From contig OZ022245.1 in the NCBI GenBank assembly GCA_963978895.1, forward strand, positions 27,911,620 through 27,975,619: a stretch of DNA of 64,000 nucleotides, read 5' to 3'. The notes below the pieces were generated by a model. The model did no database searches, was not told where the DNA came from, and was given only the letters and a program-made list of their open reading frames with translations. The stretch's first letter is position 1. Each line of letters starts with the position of its first letter. The stretch comes from Erpobdella octoculata (Eukaryota > Annelida > Clitellata > Hirudinida > Erpobdellidae). The position numbers and the translations under genes were made by a program. Positions 42,901 to 53,229 of the stretch are shown here, piece by piece.

Positions 42901-45900
42901 ATCAATTCATAAACTCTCATTTCAAATCGGCCTTCCGCAATCGAAACCGTTGTTTTTTATTCTTTTTTTTTCCAGATCAACTCGCCACTCTCGTCACTCC
43001 GAATCAGAACCTCACCGTCCAGCTCAACCAGCCGTCCCATCTCCACCCCAACCACAATCAACGCAATCTCGGTCACCATCAGCCCAGCTTCAGGTCGGTT
43101 GACTGGTCGTCGTGGAAGCAGAAGTTCATTAAAGGGGTCAAACGTCACTTGACGGGAGGTCTTACGTCTCTGGAGGAAGAGGCGGAGTCGAGCGTCGTCG
43201 TTGCGACCTTTGGAGTGCCCCTTGAACTCTGCCCCATGTCCTCCATTAAGAAGGTTTGGTTCGGTGGTCTGGCTGATCATTGCGTATATTTTTAAAGATA
43301 AAAAAATAAATACGTTAAATCGAAACGTTGTGTTGAATTTAAGCATGTTCCAGCCATCGTAGAGTTCTGCGTCACTGTCGTCGAAAATCTCGGTCTCTCC
43401 AGCCAGGGCATCTATCGGGTTCCGGGCAACAACGCCAGCGTCAATGAATTGCTTTCCGAGTTGAATAAAGTGAGTGATTATCAGGAATGGGGGTGTGTTT
43501 GTGTGTAGATGTTACTCTTACCATTTGTAGTGGGCGGGCTGATTGTAGATAACTTTGTAGAAATAAGGACGTTTATTGTTGTTACTAGACGGTTCCAGCA
43601 TAAGGCTTTATTGCGTCTCCATTCAAGCTCATGTGTTGCAAATATCATTTTGACAAACATTTTCTACAGTTATTCTTCATCAGATTTCTTTTTCGATTTG
43701 TCTTATATTTGCTGAACATGCAACATTATCTAACAGTTATTCATTCATATCATCAGCTTACTTGATATGTTTTCGATAATCATTTTTCTTGGATTTCATA
43801 ATATATAATTGTTGGTTTAATGTATTTGAAAGAGTCAGCCAATTATAATTATTCGTTATTTCTTATATCCAATCAGGATCCGGACTCGATCACCTTCGAG
43901 AACACCAGGTGGCAGGACGTAAACGTGATTGGCAGCCTTCTCAAGCTCTTCTTTAGAAAACTTCCAGATCCCCTCATGACTGCAGGTACGTTTTGAATAT
44001 TTTATGATAATTAAACGTTTTGAATATTTTATGATAATTAAACGTTTTGAATATTTTATGATAATTAAACGTTTTGAATATTTTATGATAATTAAACAAA
44101 TGATTTTGAAATTTAAATATAAAAATTTTTTTATTGTTCCGCGAATAAATTCAACGCGTCTCATCTCCGATCTATTTATAGATATGTACGACCGGGTAAT
44201 CAAGGCGGCCAGGTGCGAAAACAGAGAGAAGAAACTGCTCGGCTTGAAGCTCACTCTACGAGATCTCCCTGCAACCAATCACGAAACCTTCAAATACCTG
44301 GCCAATCATCTCAGTCGCGTTGCTGCCAATCAGTCTGTCAACAAGGTTTGCGTTAACCAATTGGACAACGTTGTTAGTTTTGAGCATCGATTACTCTAGA
44401 ATGGTTTTCTTTGTTTACAGATGGGGGCTCATAATCTCGCCATAATGTTCGGTCCGTCATTGGTCCGTCCGAAAGAGGAACTGACCAATCAGCTCATTTC
44501 GGACATGAACCATCAGACGGAAATCGTTGAAAACATCATAAAATACGTAAGGAGATTGTATATTTCGATGGAAGCTTTTCTTTAAATACTAAATTCTTTT
44601 TTTAAACATTTCAGTGTGACTGGATGTTCTCACCGTGGACGGAGGAGTCCAACGTACCTCCCGACGAAAGGGCTGAAGGGGGCACGAGCAGGAGTTCTTA
44701 TCTCAACCCTCAACTCCTTCCCAGTGCCGAGGCCATACGTGAGTGAAACCAGCTGTTTGTCATTTCCAGAGTCATTTAACGCATTTCATTTGAGGCCTGT
44801 CGGCAGGTAGCTGTTAAAACTCTACCTTTTTTTTTCTTTCAGTTGCCATCAAGACAAAAGAACTGGAGCTCGAAGGTCAGGAAGGTCACGGCTTCTTCAC
44901 CAGGCAGGGCTTACGTCGCAGCGGCAACAAGGGCAAGGTCACCACCAGGGGCAAAGGTCGGAAATCCAACGAAACGGGAAAGTCGACTTCCGGCCCAGAA
45001 AACGAGGTCAAACTTAAAAGAGTTGATTTAACCCGAGTCTCGAAAAGCGGAACGGTGTGGCGCTCCCTCGGCATGCAGAATTCGTCGTTGTTGAATTCCG
45101 GACTGAAGCGAAATTTGACGCAAAAGTACGCTTCCAACGAGCTGGAAATTTCTTCCCCCTTCGGCGGATCCCCGGCCTCGTCTCTCTGGATAAACGAAAA
45201 GACGGACGATGCGGCGAAAAGCGAGGAAGATATTTTTAGCAGCATTAAGCGCTATCCTGCTTACAACTTTAAAAACACTACTGTAAAAAGTTCCAAATCA
45301 GACCTTCGTCCCGATAGGTCGGGTCGCTCGGACGGAAAAAAGAGCGGCCCGGTTTCTGATCAGTCCGTGCGACCTACTTTTTACGTCGGCGGAAGCGAAT
45401 CTCAGCAATCGCGACAAGAAGTTTCGTCGGAATCCGTCTACGGTAGAGGCGAAAGGTATCTTTCGCAAAATTTTTACGGCGGGAACTACCAGAGGGGAAG
45501 GAACCTGTCAAATGAAAGTGAAACCAGCGATGTTTTTCCTGCCGACGCATGGATCGGAAGGAAGGAGAGTTTTGTCGTCGTGCGACCCGGAGGAAGGAGG
45601 TAGGTGTGGGGGCGGTTAAGTTTAATGATGGCTTTTTTTTAACAGCACTAACAAAGGATTGGGAGGGGGTGTGATGATGATTATTATAACGGTAGTTTTG
45701 ATAATGATCTTCGTTTCAGCTACTTTGTGCCGACTGGCACCGACCAGAACCTCTTTCTGGAAAGCCAGAAGCCATCGCTGGGACCGCTAACTCGTTCCGA
45801 AGTCAGGGAACGATTTTTCCAGAAAGACAAGGACATCAACAGAGGTGAAAAACCCTGGGTCTACCCCATGGCGCGACACAGACGTGCCCCCTACGAGGTG

Positions 45901-45942
45901 TTGGCAGATGACGGGGGGCTTCCAATTCACAGATATAGATAG
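39960..45942 (+). CDS. RhoGAP protein of the ARHGAP21/23 type, without visible PDZ or PH domains
   Basis: RhoGAP domains speed GTP hydrolysis by Rho-family GTPases. Twelve exons with continuous phases: 39960-40962, 41163-41190, 41402-41465, 42434-42710, 42976-43253, 43344-43469, 43877-43985, 44182-44345, 44421-44546, 44615-44738, 44843-45599 and 45720-45942. The product is about 1092 residues. The N-terminus is disordered, with an acidic run; exon 4 has a Gln run. The RhoGAP domain spans about residues 530-720: [18 protein letters not shown] with the catalytic arginine finger at R575, [14 protein letters not shown], and [14 protein letters not shown]. Its sequence is closest in my judgement to ARHGAP21/23. 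Those proteins also carry PDZ and PH domains, which I cannot find; exon 1 is preceded by a possible acceptor (TTACAG), so 5' exons could lie further upstream. A poly(A) signal lies at 46266-46271. Confidence 0.93.
43986..44097. repeat. 27-bp minisatellite abutting a splice donor
   Basis: Four near-identical 27-bp units of the type CGTTTTGAATATTTTATGAT (first 20 bases) begin at the GTACG donor of RhoGAP exon 7 and fill the start of that intron. Overlapping open frames are artefacts. Confidence 0.9.
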
Positions 45943-46265
45943 TTTTTTATCGGGGAACGAAAGCATTTTTGGGCAGTTTCGGAGTGTTCTTGTGAGGAGT
46001 CGAGCGAAGAAACACCTTGAATACATTTTTTTTTCGCATTGTTTCATTCCACTACTCCAGTACATATAGACATATGTACAGATACTTGTTTTCAATATTT
46101 ATTCTCTTTCTATTGCTGCCTCTTTTTCTTTATCTCTCTTTCTCTCTCTCTCTTTACATCTCCTTCTTTCTTTCTTTCTCGATCTCCTACTCCTTTTCTC
46201 TCATAACGTCATTCCGGAGTTATGCTTTCCCAATCGAGACGTATTAAATATTTTTTTGTTTCTCA

Positions 46266-46271
46266 AATAAA
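46266..46271 (+). terminator. Polyadenylation signal of the RhoGAP gene
   Basis: AATAAA lies 324 bp after the stop codon and is followed by a T-rich stretch. It is the first canonical signal downstream of the last exon. Confidence 0.6.
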
Positions 46272-46466
46272 GTTTTTATTTTTGGTTGACTTATAAATTC
46301 ACCTTCATCTTCTTCAGTGCATTAAATTTATTATTATTATAATTATTCTTATTCTTATTATTACTATTATTATTATTATTAATTATATCATTATTGTATT
46401 ATTATATCCTGTTAGTTGGTTGCATTGTGCCCATCACGAATTTAGATTTTAAATTTTCATGTTGAG

Positions 46467-46690
46467 GCGCTGGTGGCAGAGCGGTAGAGCGCTCGCCTGT
46501 TGATCGTTAGGTCGGCAGTTCAAGCCTCACCTGCGTCACCAGCGTAACTCCCTTAGGCAAGGAGTTCACTCGCATTGCTTTCTCATGTCTATGAAAATAG
46601 CGTGTTCTTCGAAGTTTCCGATCCAAAGGAACCTTCGTAAGCGCCTCTGACTTATCTGGCGCTATATAAATTCATCATTATCATTATTTA
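46467..46690 (+). mobile_element. tRNA-derived SINE
   Basis: The head (46467-46545) folds as a tRNA: acceptor strands GCGCTGG and CCAGCGT, an A-box-like TGGCAGAGCGG, and a B-box-like AGTTCAAGCCTC. The middle (GCTCGCCTGTTGATCG) most resembles tRNA-Asn. A ~115-bp unrelated body follows, then CTGGCGCTATATAAATTC and an ATT/ATC-rich tail, as in tRNA SINEs mobilised by a LINE. The weak anticodon stem and the fused body argue against a functional tRNA gene. Confidence 0.8.
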
Positions 46691-47958
46691 TTATTAAATA
46701 ACTTTTTGCATCTTGATTTTTTTTATTCATTGAAAGACAGTTGGATCTCAATAATAGTGATGATAATGATAATAATAATAATAATAAAACTCTGTACCTG
46801 TTCGGAGATGGCGCCTGTTTAGATCATGTGACTACTGCGATCATGTTGATTCGCTACCTGCCTGCCACTTCCGCATCAATTCAAACCGCACTGAATATGG
46901 TTATCGCTTGAGTTTACTTTTCTACTCTGCCGACGTATCCAATCATCTCCTGCATAGTTTTTTTTTTCATGTAAACATTGTGGTTGGTTAAACTTAATTA
47001 TGCCAATCGAACGGCCAATCATTCCTGTCGACCACTCTGATTGGTTAATTATATTTTCAAATTAATAGTGTCGTTTTATTTTTTCTATGTAATTAATTGG
47101 TTGCCCTGTCAGATTAGATGTATGTATTTATGCATTTCCAAGCCCTCCAAGCTCTGGCTTCAATGCTCACCGCGGTGTCCTTATCATTGCATCTTTGATT
47201 TGACATTTCCAAAAAATGTTTCGTAGATGCCTCACGAGGGGTTATCCCCACCCCATACAATCACCGTTTTGTCACGGGGGGGTCTACCTAATTCATCATC
47301 TTGTTTTTTTTCTTCAAAAATACAGACTTTTGAAGAGGCAGTAAATTTTAATTGTTTATTTCCATGCATAATCTTGACACTGTAGCGAATTTAATTTTTT
47401 AATCTCTTGACATTATTGCACACCATTACCAGGTTGATATTACAATTACATCGTCAATGTCATCGTAGTTTCATTTGCTCAGCTTCATTCTTGCATTTAG
47501 TTTGCATAGGTTCTGCTTTAAGTTCATCATATTTTTGATTGCTTGCTCAACATTTGAAATCCACACATCGCGCGTGCGTGTAGAAAGTAGTAGAAACAAA
47601 CAAACTGTGACGCAAGATACGAGAATGGAGTATTTGTGACATCGCTTTTTGACAACATCGCTCGCTCAACGTTCCTTTTCATGTGCTTCATCGTTTTGGA
47701 GGAATCGCAATGCGACACTTTTTGCAGATAAATCCGGGCGGAATGTCACGGTCATGTACGACCCGTTTTGAGGAACCCGCCGCTCGTGTGTGCGTAAATC
47801 GGTCATCAAGTTTTGTTCGTCATAGATGTCTATTATCTTGTGTTTAAATTTTATCAATTGATCTTGCTTCATTAAATAACCACTTCTCCACACAGTTGCA
47901 CTCTATGACTCAAATCAAAACTAACCAAAAAATTTGATTGTAGTGAAAGAAACAATGA

Positions 47959-47962
<4 letters not shown>

Positions 47963-48027
<65 letters not shown>
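47963..48027. repeat. (TA)n microsatellite
   Basis: About 32 perfect TA units, with no retroelement-like sequence recognised on either side. Confidence 0.95.
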
Positions 48028-48028
<1 letters not shown>

Positions 48029-48279
48029 TGTTTACGTTTATAGATAACAATAACTAATATATAATATATTAATATATATATTATTCGTTTCCAATTTTCT
48101 GAGAATTTTTTCACGACAAAAAAAACATTTCAAATAACAACAATCCGTCGTTGCCTGGTCAGGTGGTCACTCGAATGGTCATGTGAGCAACTGTATCTCA
48201 TGCTAGAAAAATGTGTGCGTATGTATGTATGTGTGTGTATAGATGGATAGGTGTATGTATGGATGGATGTTTAACATGC

Positions 48280-48455
48280 AAAAACATTGTGTATGTATGT
48301 ATGTGTAACATGCAAAACATTGTGTATGTATGTATGTGTAATATGCAAAACATTGTGTATGTATGTATGTGTAACATGCAAAACATTGTGTATGTATGTA
48401 TGTGTAACATGCAAAACATTGTGTATGTATGTATGTATGTATAACATGCAAAACA
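48280..48455. repeat. ~33-bp minisatellite
   Basis: Five to six units built from ACATGCAAAACATTGTGTAT followed by GTATGTATGTGTA. It looks like a (GTAT)n run punctuated by an AACATGCAAAACATT spacer. Peptide repeats predicted on both strands are artefacts. Confidence 0.9.
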
Positions 48456-49739
48456 TTGTGTATGTATATGTATGTGCCTGTGCTACATACATGTGTAAAT
48501 AAATAAATAAGCAAGAAAAATATAATTTGAACATTGATAACAAATTCAAACAGATTGACTTTCCACAAAAAAAGAGTTTCGAAGAGACGTAAACTGAAAC
48601 GGACTAACAGGTTGCCTGATTACCTGTGATACAAGATACATGCAAGTATTTTAATCACATTCTTGCACACATATCGTTATTACATTTTCACGCACACACA
48701 TATAATGTATTAACATTACACACATGCATACACATCATAATGTAGTAAAATCACACACACACATTATAACGGCTCACATGCACTTAATAAACAAGCTGGT
48801 CTAAACAAAACTAACTGTGTGGCTTTAATTCTTTCTCTACAAATATATTTGTTGTATACACACACACACACACGTGCACACACACATAAATGAACACACA
48901 ACCTCGGCGATCGATGCCACGAAGACTAGACAAATAAATTTGAAGCATCGTACGATTCCAAGTGGAAACAAACAAAAAAAGCAAGTAGAGGGTACGAGAA
49001 GGAAAACGTGAAATAATAAAACAAAACAAAGACGATACTGAATATCATGGAATATCTAGCCAGAATTTTTGTGTCGAATGCAAACGCATCGATGACATTC
49101 GACGTTAGTGGAAAGTCAACATAAACGGACGAAACGAGCGCACGACATTCACGAGTGACACGACTTTGACATTCGTGAACAAGGCGAGCGTGACGTTCTT
49201 AAACGACAAAACACACAAAAAAGGGCTTTTAATGAAGAGGTTGTAAGATCTGTTGGACTATTTTTAACGTCATCGAATCCGAATAAACGTCATGAAGTGT
49301 GGTCGGCACGACGACGAAACGTCACAAAGCGTGGTGACGAACCATCACAGAAAGTTTAAAAAAAAGCGATGCTATGACTCATCCACAAACACACGCACAC
49401 AAGAAAGATGCACCGGAATAATAGACTATATCATCGCCGAACATAAGAAGTGAGTCAGTCAGCTGACAAGATGACAACTTCCTGGTGATGTTTGAAAAGA
49501 AGAGCTTTTGAATTGGATAAGGCAAAACTGAGCTCACAAACGATAGAATAAACGAACATGGTCAAGTAACACAAGGATCGGTAATGCATCATCATCATCA
49601 TCATCGTCACTGGCCAATCACTATTGTACGGCCATTATAGTCTTTGCCATTTGAACATTAATGTTACATTCAAACCTTTGAAGAAGACACGTAAACGTAC
49701 GAAAGAAAACAACGTGTGAATACAATCGTGTAAACCCTT

Positions 49740-52499
49740 TCACACGCTCCCTGCGGCCAGTCCCTTCCCCAGATCGAAAGAGGAAGCGACGGCAGCCTCC
49801 CCCGCGGCAGAACCACTTTGAGAACCGGTGTCGTCACGGCACGGGGATTCCTTGATCCTGAACGATCTCGGCAGGGTGGGATAGCTCGCGAAAGCCGACC
49901 CGTTGCTGGGTATGCTGGCCTTGGCGACGGTTGCCGGAGATAAAAGAGGAAAAGGCATGAACGGTTGAAACCAGGATGGATGGAAACTCGGTGGAGGTGA
50001 TGGCGATCGAGACGGAAGCAGCCCTGGAAGAGGCTGCGGTACAAGAGCTTGTCGGATCGCAGGCGGAAACGTTGCAGAGGCAGCTGAATCTCCGGCAGCC
50101 CTGTGGTGGAGTAAAAATATAAGTGAATCGATAATAAAGTTAGTATTCTACTCAAGTGCATGAATTAATCAACTATAATTCACATATAAATTTAATAAAA
50201 TATAAAATCAATTTAAATTTAATAAAATCAATTTAAATTTAATAAAATCAATTTAAATTTAATAAAATCAATTTAAATTTAATAAAATCAATTTAAATTT
50301 AATAAAATCAATTTAAATTTAATAAAATCAATTTAAATTTAATAAAATCAATTTAAATTTAATAAAATCAATTTAAATTTAATAAAATCAATTTAAATTT
50401 AATAAAATCAATTTAAATTTAATAAAATCAATTTAAATTTAATAAAATCAATTTAAATTTAATAAAATCAATTTAAATTTAATAAAATCAATTTAAATTT
50501 AATAAAATCAATTTAAATTTAATAAAATCAATTTAAATTTAATAAAATCAATTTAAATTTAATAAAATCAATTTAAATTTATTAAAATCAATTTAAATTT
50601 AATAAAATCAATTTAAATTTAATAAAATCAATTTAAATTTAATAAAATCAATTTAAATTTAATAAAATCAATTTAAATTTAATAAAATCAATTTAAATTT
50701 AATAAAATCAATTTAAATTTAATAAAATCAATTTAAATTTAATAAAATATAAAATTAGCCAAATGAGCCAACGAAATAAAATATTCAATTATTATTTACG
50801 TAAATTTGGTTGAAATCATCACATCCTCTTCCTCTTCTTCCTCTTTACATCCGCCCCCAGGTCGCTCGACCTCGGAACTTCTCAGGGGCTTCACCTGTTT
50901 GACATCTGACCCCAAGCTGAAAGCTGCGAGAACCTCCGGGGAGCCGAAAGGACTTCGAGACCGCTGCTGCTGCGAAAGCTGCAGGAAAGGATGTTGATGA
51001 GACGGCCGTTGCCGGGGAGGACGAGGATCCTCTGCGGCCTCGCCGACCGGAAGCGGTGGCGGCGGCGACGATGTGGAAGATGACGACAAGGTCGAAGAAA
51101 GGGGGACGTGGGTCAGAGAGGTCTTGGCATGGCACCCGTCGACCGACGTGCCGGTGCCGCCGACGGGAGGAGAATCGGAAAACATGTCGAGGAGTTCCTG
51201 GATCGGTGCTCGATGTCCATCGGGGACCATCTGCTGGAACTTCTGATGCCCGTCTTCAGACGATAGCGACAAGTTTTCGAGTTCCTGTGAATGAAAATTT
51301 TAATAAAAATTTAACTGAATAATTTATTATTATTATTATAAATAAATTAACAAACAAAAATTAAACTATTTCACGTAGTTTTAGGAATTTAGCAAACGAA
51401 TGAAGATAACTTTGAATCAAAATATAAAAATCCTAAAATTGATTTCATCCATTTTCACCTGATTGAGACCTTCAGTACTTCCCTGGCATAGTTTTTTTAA
51501 ACTAGCCCTATTGAACCCCAACAAGCCTCCCCTCTTCTTAAGGAAAGAGCCTGGAGGCCACAAGTTTGTTTGACTCCTGGCCGTGACCCTGGGGGAGAGA
51601 GATTTCTGGCAGCAGAGAGGATTTAGGAAAGCAAGAGAATTTTGCGAAGGCTTAAGCGACCACGTCTTTATCTATAATTTCAAATAAAAAAAAACTATTT
51701 TTGACTGCTACTATTGGTTCTAGTAAAAGCAAAGAGGGGTTAAAATACCAATCAAATCATCTCGGCTGTACGAGAGAATAAAAACATGCAAAACAAAAAT
51801 AACTTCGCACAAAACAATTGTTGTAAAGCTGGACGATGTCGTATTCACAAAATGCAATTCAAGAGTAAACCGATTCCGTTAAAATAAAATGCTAGGACAA
51901 AACTAAAAAAGAAAGCAGAGCCCTCTATACAAAAGCAACCCAAAGAAGCCTTAATCATTAAAAATGTAGCTCGGTTTCAAATCGATGACTCACTTCAAAC
52001 TGAATATCGGATTTGGCCTGTTCACCAATCATGTAGTGAGACATAATGGCGTCTGAAGATGCAGATCTGTGTATTGACTTCTTACTTTTTGGTCCTTCAA
52101 ATATAGCCATAACCACATAGTTGTCATAGTTCATAAAACTATTCAACAAAAAGCTAGAAATTTCTATTCTAGAAATTATAAGCCAATCAAAATAATCCAA
52201 ACAAAATCATAACTATTATTTACTATTTACTAAATCAAAAAGAGAAACTTCACTTCACCTGGGGGTTTTGAGGCAGCATAAAAACGCCTTCTTTCCGTAG
52301 TAGTAGAATGACCATCTTTTACATCCATTTGCATCTGCGAACTACTAGGAGGAGGAGGGTTGATAAGTTGAGCACCTGTAAAAGATAAACTTTCCCTCAC
52401 CCTTACCGGTCCCGTATGGTGGGCAGCGCAAAGCTGTGAAGCTTCTTGTGACGGCGTACGGGCACAGCCGGTGGTGGAAAACGTTGTCGACGAGGTCAT
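49740..52499 (-). CDS. Unrecognised four-exon gene, Ser/Pro-rich product (~418 residues)
   Basis: Minus-strand exons with continuous phases: 52499-52259, 52163-51994, 51284-50800 and 50100-49740 (stop at 49740-49742). The protein starts MTSSTTFSTTGCARTPSQEA. Exon 2 encodes the only part that looks folded (FMNYDNYVVMAIFEGPKSKK and on to SHYMIGEQ). Exon 3 is Ser/Pro-rich with LGSDVKQVKPL and a run of Glu. Exon 4 is Pro/Ser-rich with PPPSFHPSWFQPFMPFPLL. The composition suggests a largely disordered regulatory protein. Reading through the last intron would stop at once (ACG TAA). A second in-frame ATG 102 bp upstream could be the start, but a TCTTTCAG just before the chosen ATG suggests a 5' untranslated exon instead. 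I do not recognise the family. Confidence 0.6.
50205..50740. repeat. Homogeneous 20-bp satellite in the last intron of the 49740-52499 gene
   Basis: The unit AATAAAATCAATTTAAATTT is repeated 26 times in exact register from 50221 to 50740, after a partial unit at 50205-50220. I see one substitution (ATT for AAT at 50581-50583). AATAAAATATAAAAT flanks it on both sides. The array makes up most of the intron 50101-50799 and contains the self-complementary AATTTAAATT in every unit. Confidence 0.97.
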
Positions 52500-52693
52500 A
52501 TTACTGAAAGATCGCAGAAAAGAAAAAATATATAACAAGTTTTTCCAAGTTTCTTTGAGTGAGCAGTAGAACTCTATTTCGAGACCGACACACACCACTC
52601 TTGAATTATTTCGTACGACTAAAAACCTGAGATGGGCCAGAAATTTTTACCGCATTCTCATTGGTTTAGATTCGGGATACTTTGTGGTCATTG

Positions 52694-52701
52694 TGACGTC
52701 A
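52694..52701. promoter_or_regulatory. Palindromic CRE-type site TGACGTCA
   Basis: A full palindromic CREB/ATF-type site lies about 195 bp upstream of the minus-strand ATG at 52499. An ATTGG (CCAAT box on the minus strand) is near 52659 and a CTATAAATAG TATA-like sequence near 52746. The TATA-like sequence is further from the gene than the other sites, so the promoter direction is unclear. Confidence 0.4.
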
Positions 52702-53229
52702 CTATACTAGGACGAGAGATAATTGGATGAAATATTTGTTCTGACCTATAAATAGTCGTCTTCTACAATTTCATTGTTAAATAATTATTGAAGCTCGGCG
52801 CACAACTGAAAATTTGTTTTTTTTTTAACAGAATGATCAGTTAAAAAAAAACCTGGCCGCAAATTTCAGAATGCAAAAAAACGTGAATGATTCATTGATG
52901 GAAGTACCACATTTTTTTCTGGCAAAATGCCAGGCACTAAACAAAGAATGTTTCAATCATTTGATTTTATAACACTAAAACTTTTTGTTATTATCAAAGA
53001 AAACTTAATAAATAGAGATAGATCTTTTCAGCTCTTTGCAGTATTTGTTCATCTATGAGAGTGTTATTTAGTGGGACGGCTAACTGCAGCATCATGCAAA
53101 CGCTATTGACAACCAAAAAAATTACATATTTGTAATTAAAAAAATATTTTTGTAATTACCTGATATCGCCACATTCTGGGAAATTTGAAAAAAATCACCT
53201 TTTTCGGTCCCACTCCTGTATCAATAGCA

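Larger units (their letters stand above)
46691..49739. other. Gene-free spacer rich in microsatellites
   Basis: No supported gene. It contains (TAA)n near 46770, (TA)n at 47963-48027, a ~33-bp minisatellite at 48280-48455, scattered (CA)n at 48690-48900 and (CAT)n near 49588. Around 49060-49350 there are several GACGTT/ACGTCA-like phrases (for example CATTCGACGTTAG and AACGTCATGAAG) with no visible ORF. Part of it may be 3' UTR of the minus-strand gene ending at 49740. Confidence 0.5.

Noticed and set aside
46467..46545. A functional tRNA-Asn gene
   Set aside because: The anticodon stem is poorly paired, the B-box is altered and the sequence runs straight into a SINE body and tail.
48280..48455. 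A CRISPR-like array of repeats and spacers
   Set aside because: Repeats and spacers are both invariant and made of GTAT microsatellite, in a eukaryotic genome. It is a minisatellite.
48198..48568. His/Thr/Tyr-rich and Met/Cys/Val-rich repeat proteins
   Set aside because: They are artefacts of the ~33-bp minisatellite, which is open in several frames on both strands.
49670..50161. A 163-residue Arg/Leu-rich minus-strand frame
   Set aside because: It overlaps the last exon of the 49740-52499 gene in another frame. The Pro/Ser-rich frame joins upstream exons in phase; this one does not.
50205..50740. A centromeric satellite block
   Set aside because: It is only about 0.5 kb, confined to one intron, and flanked by coding exons in phase.
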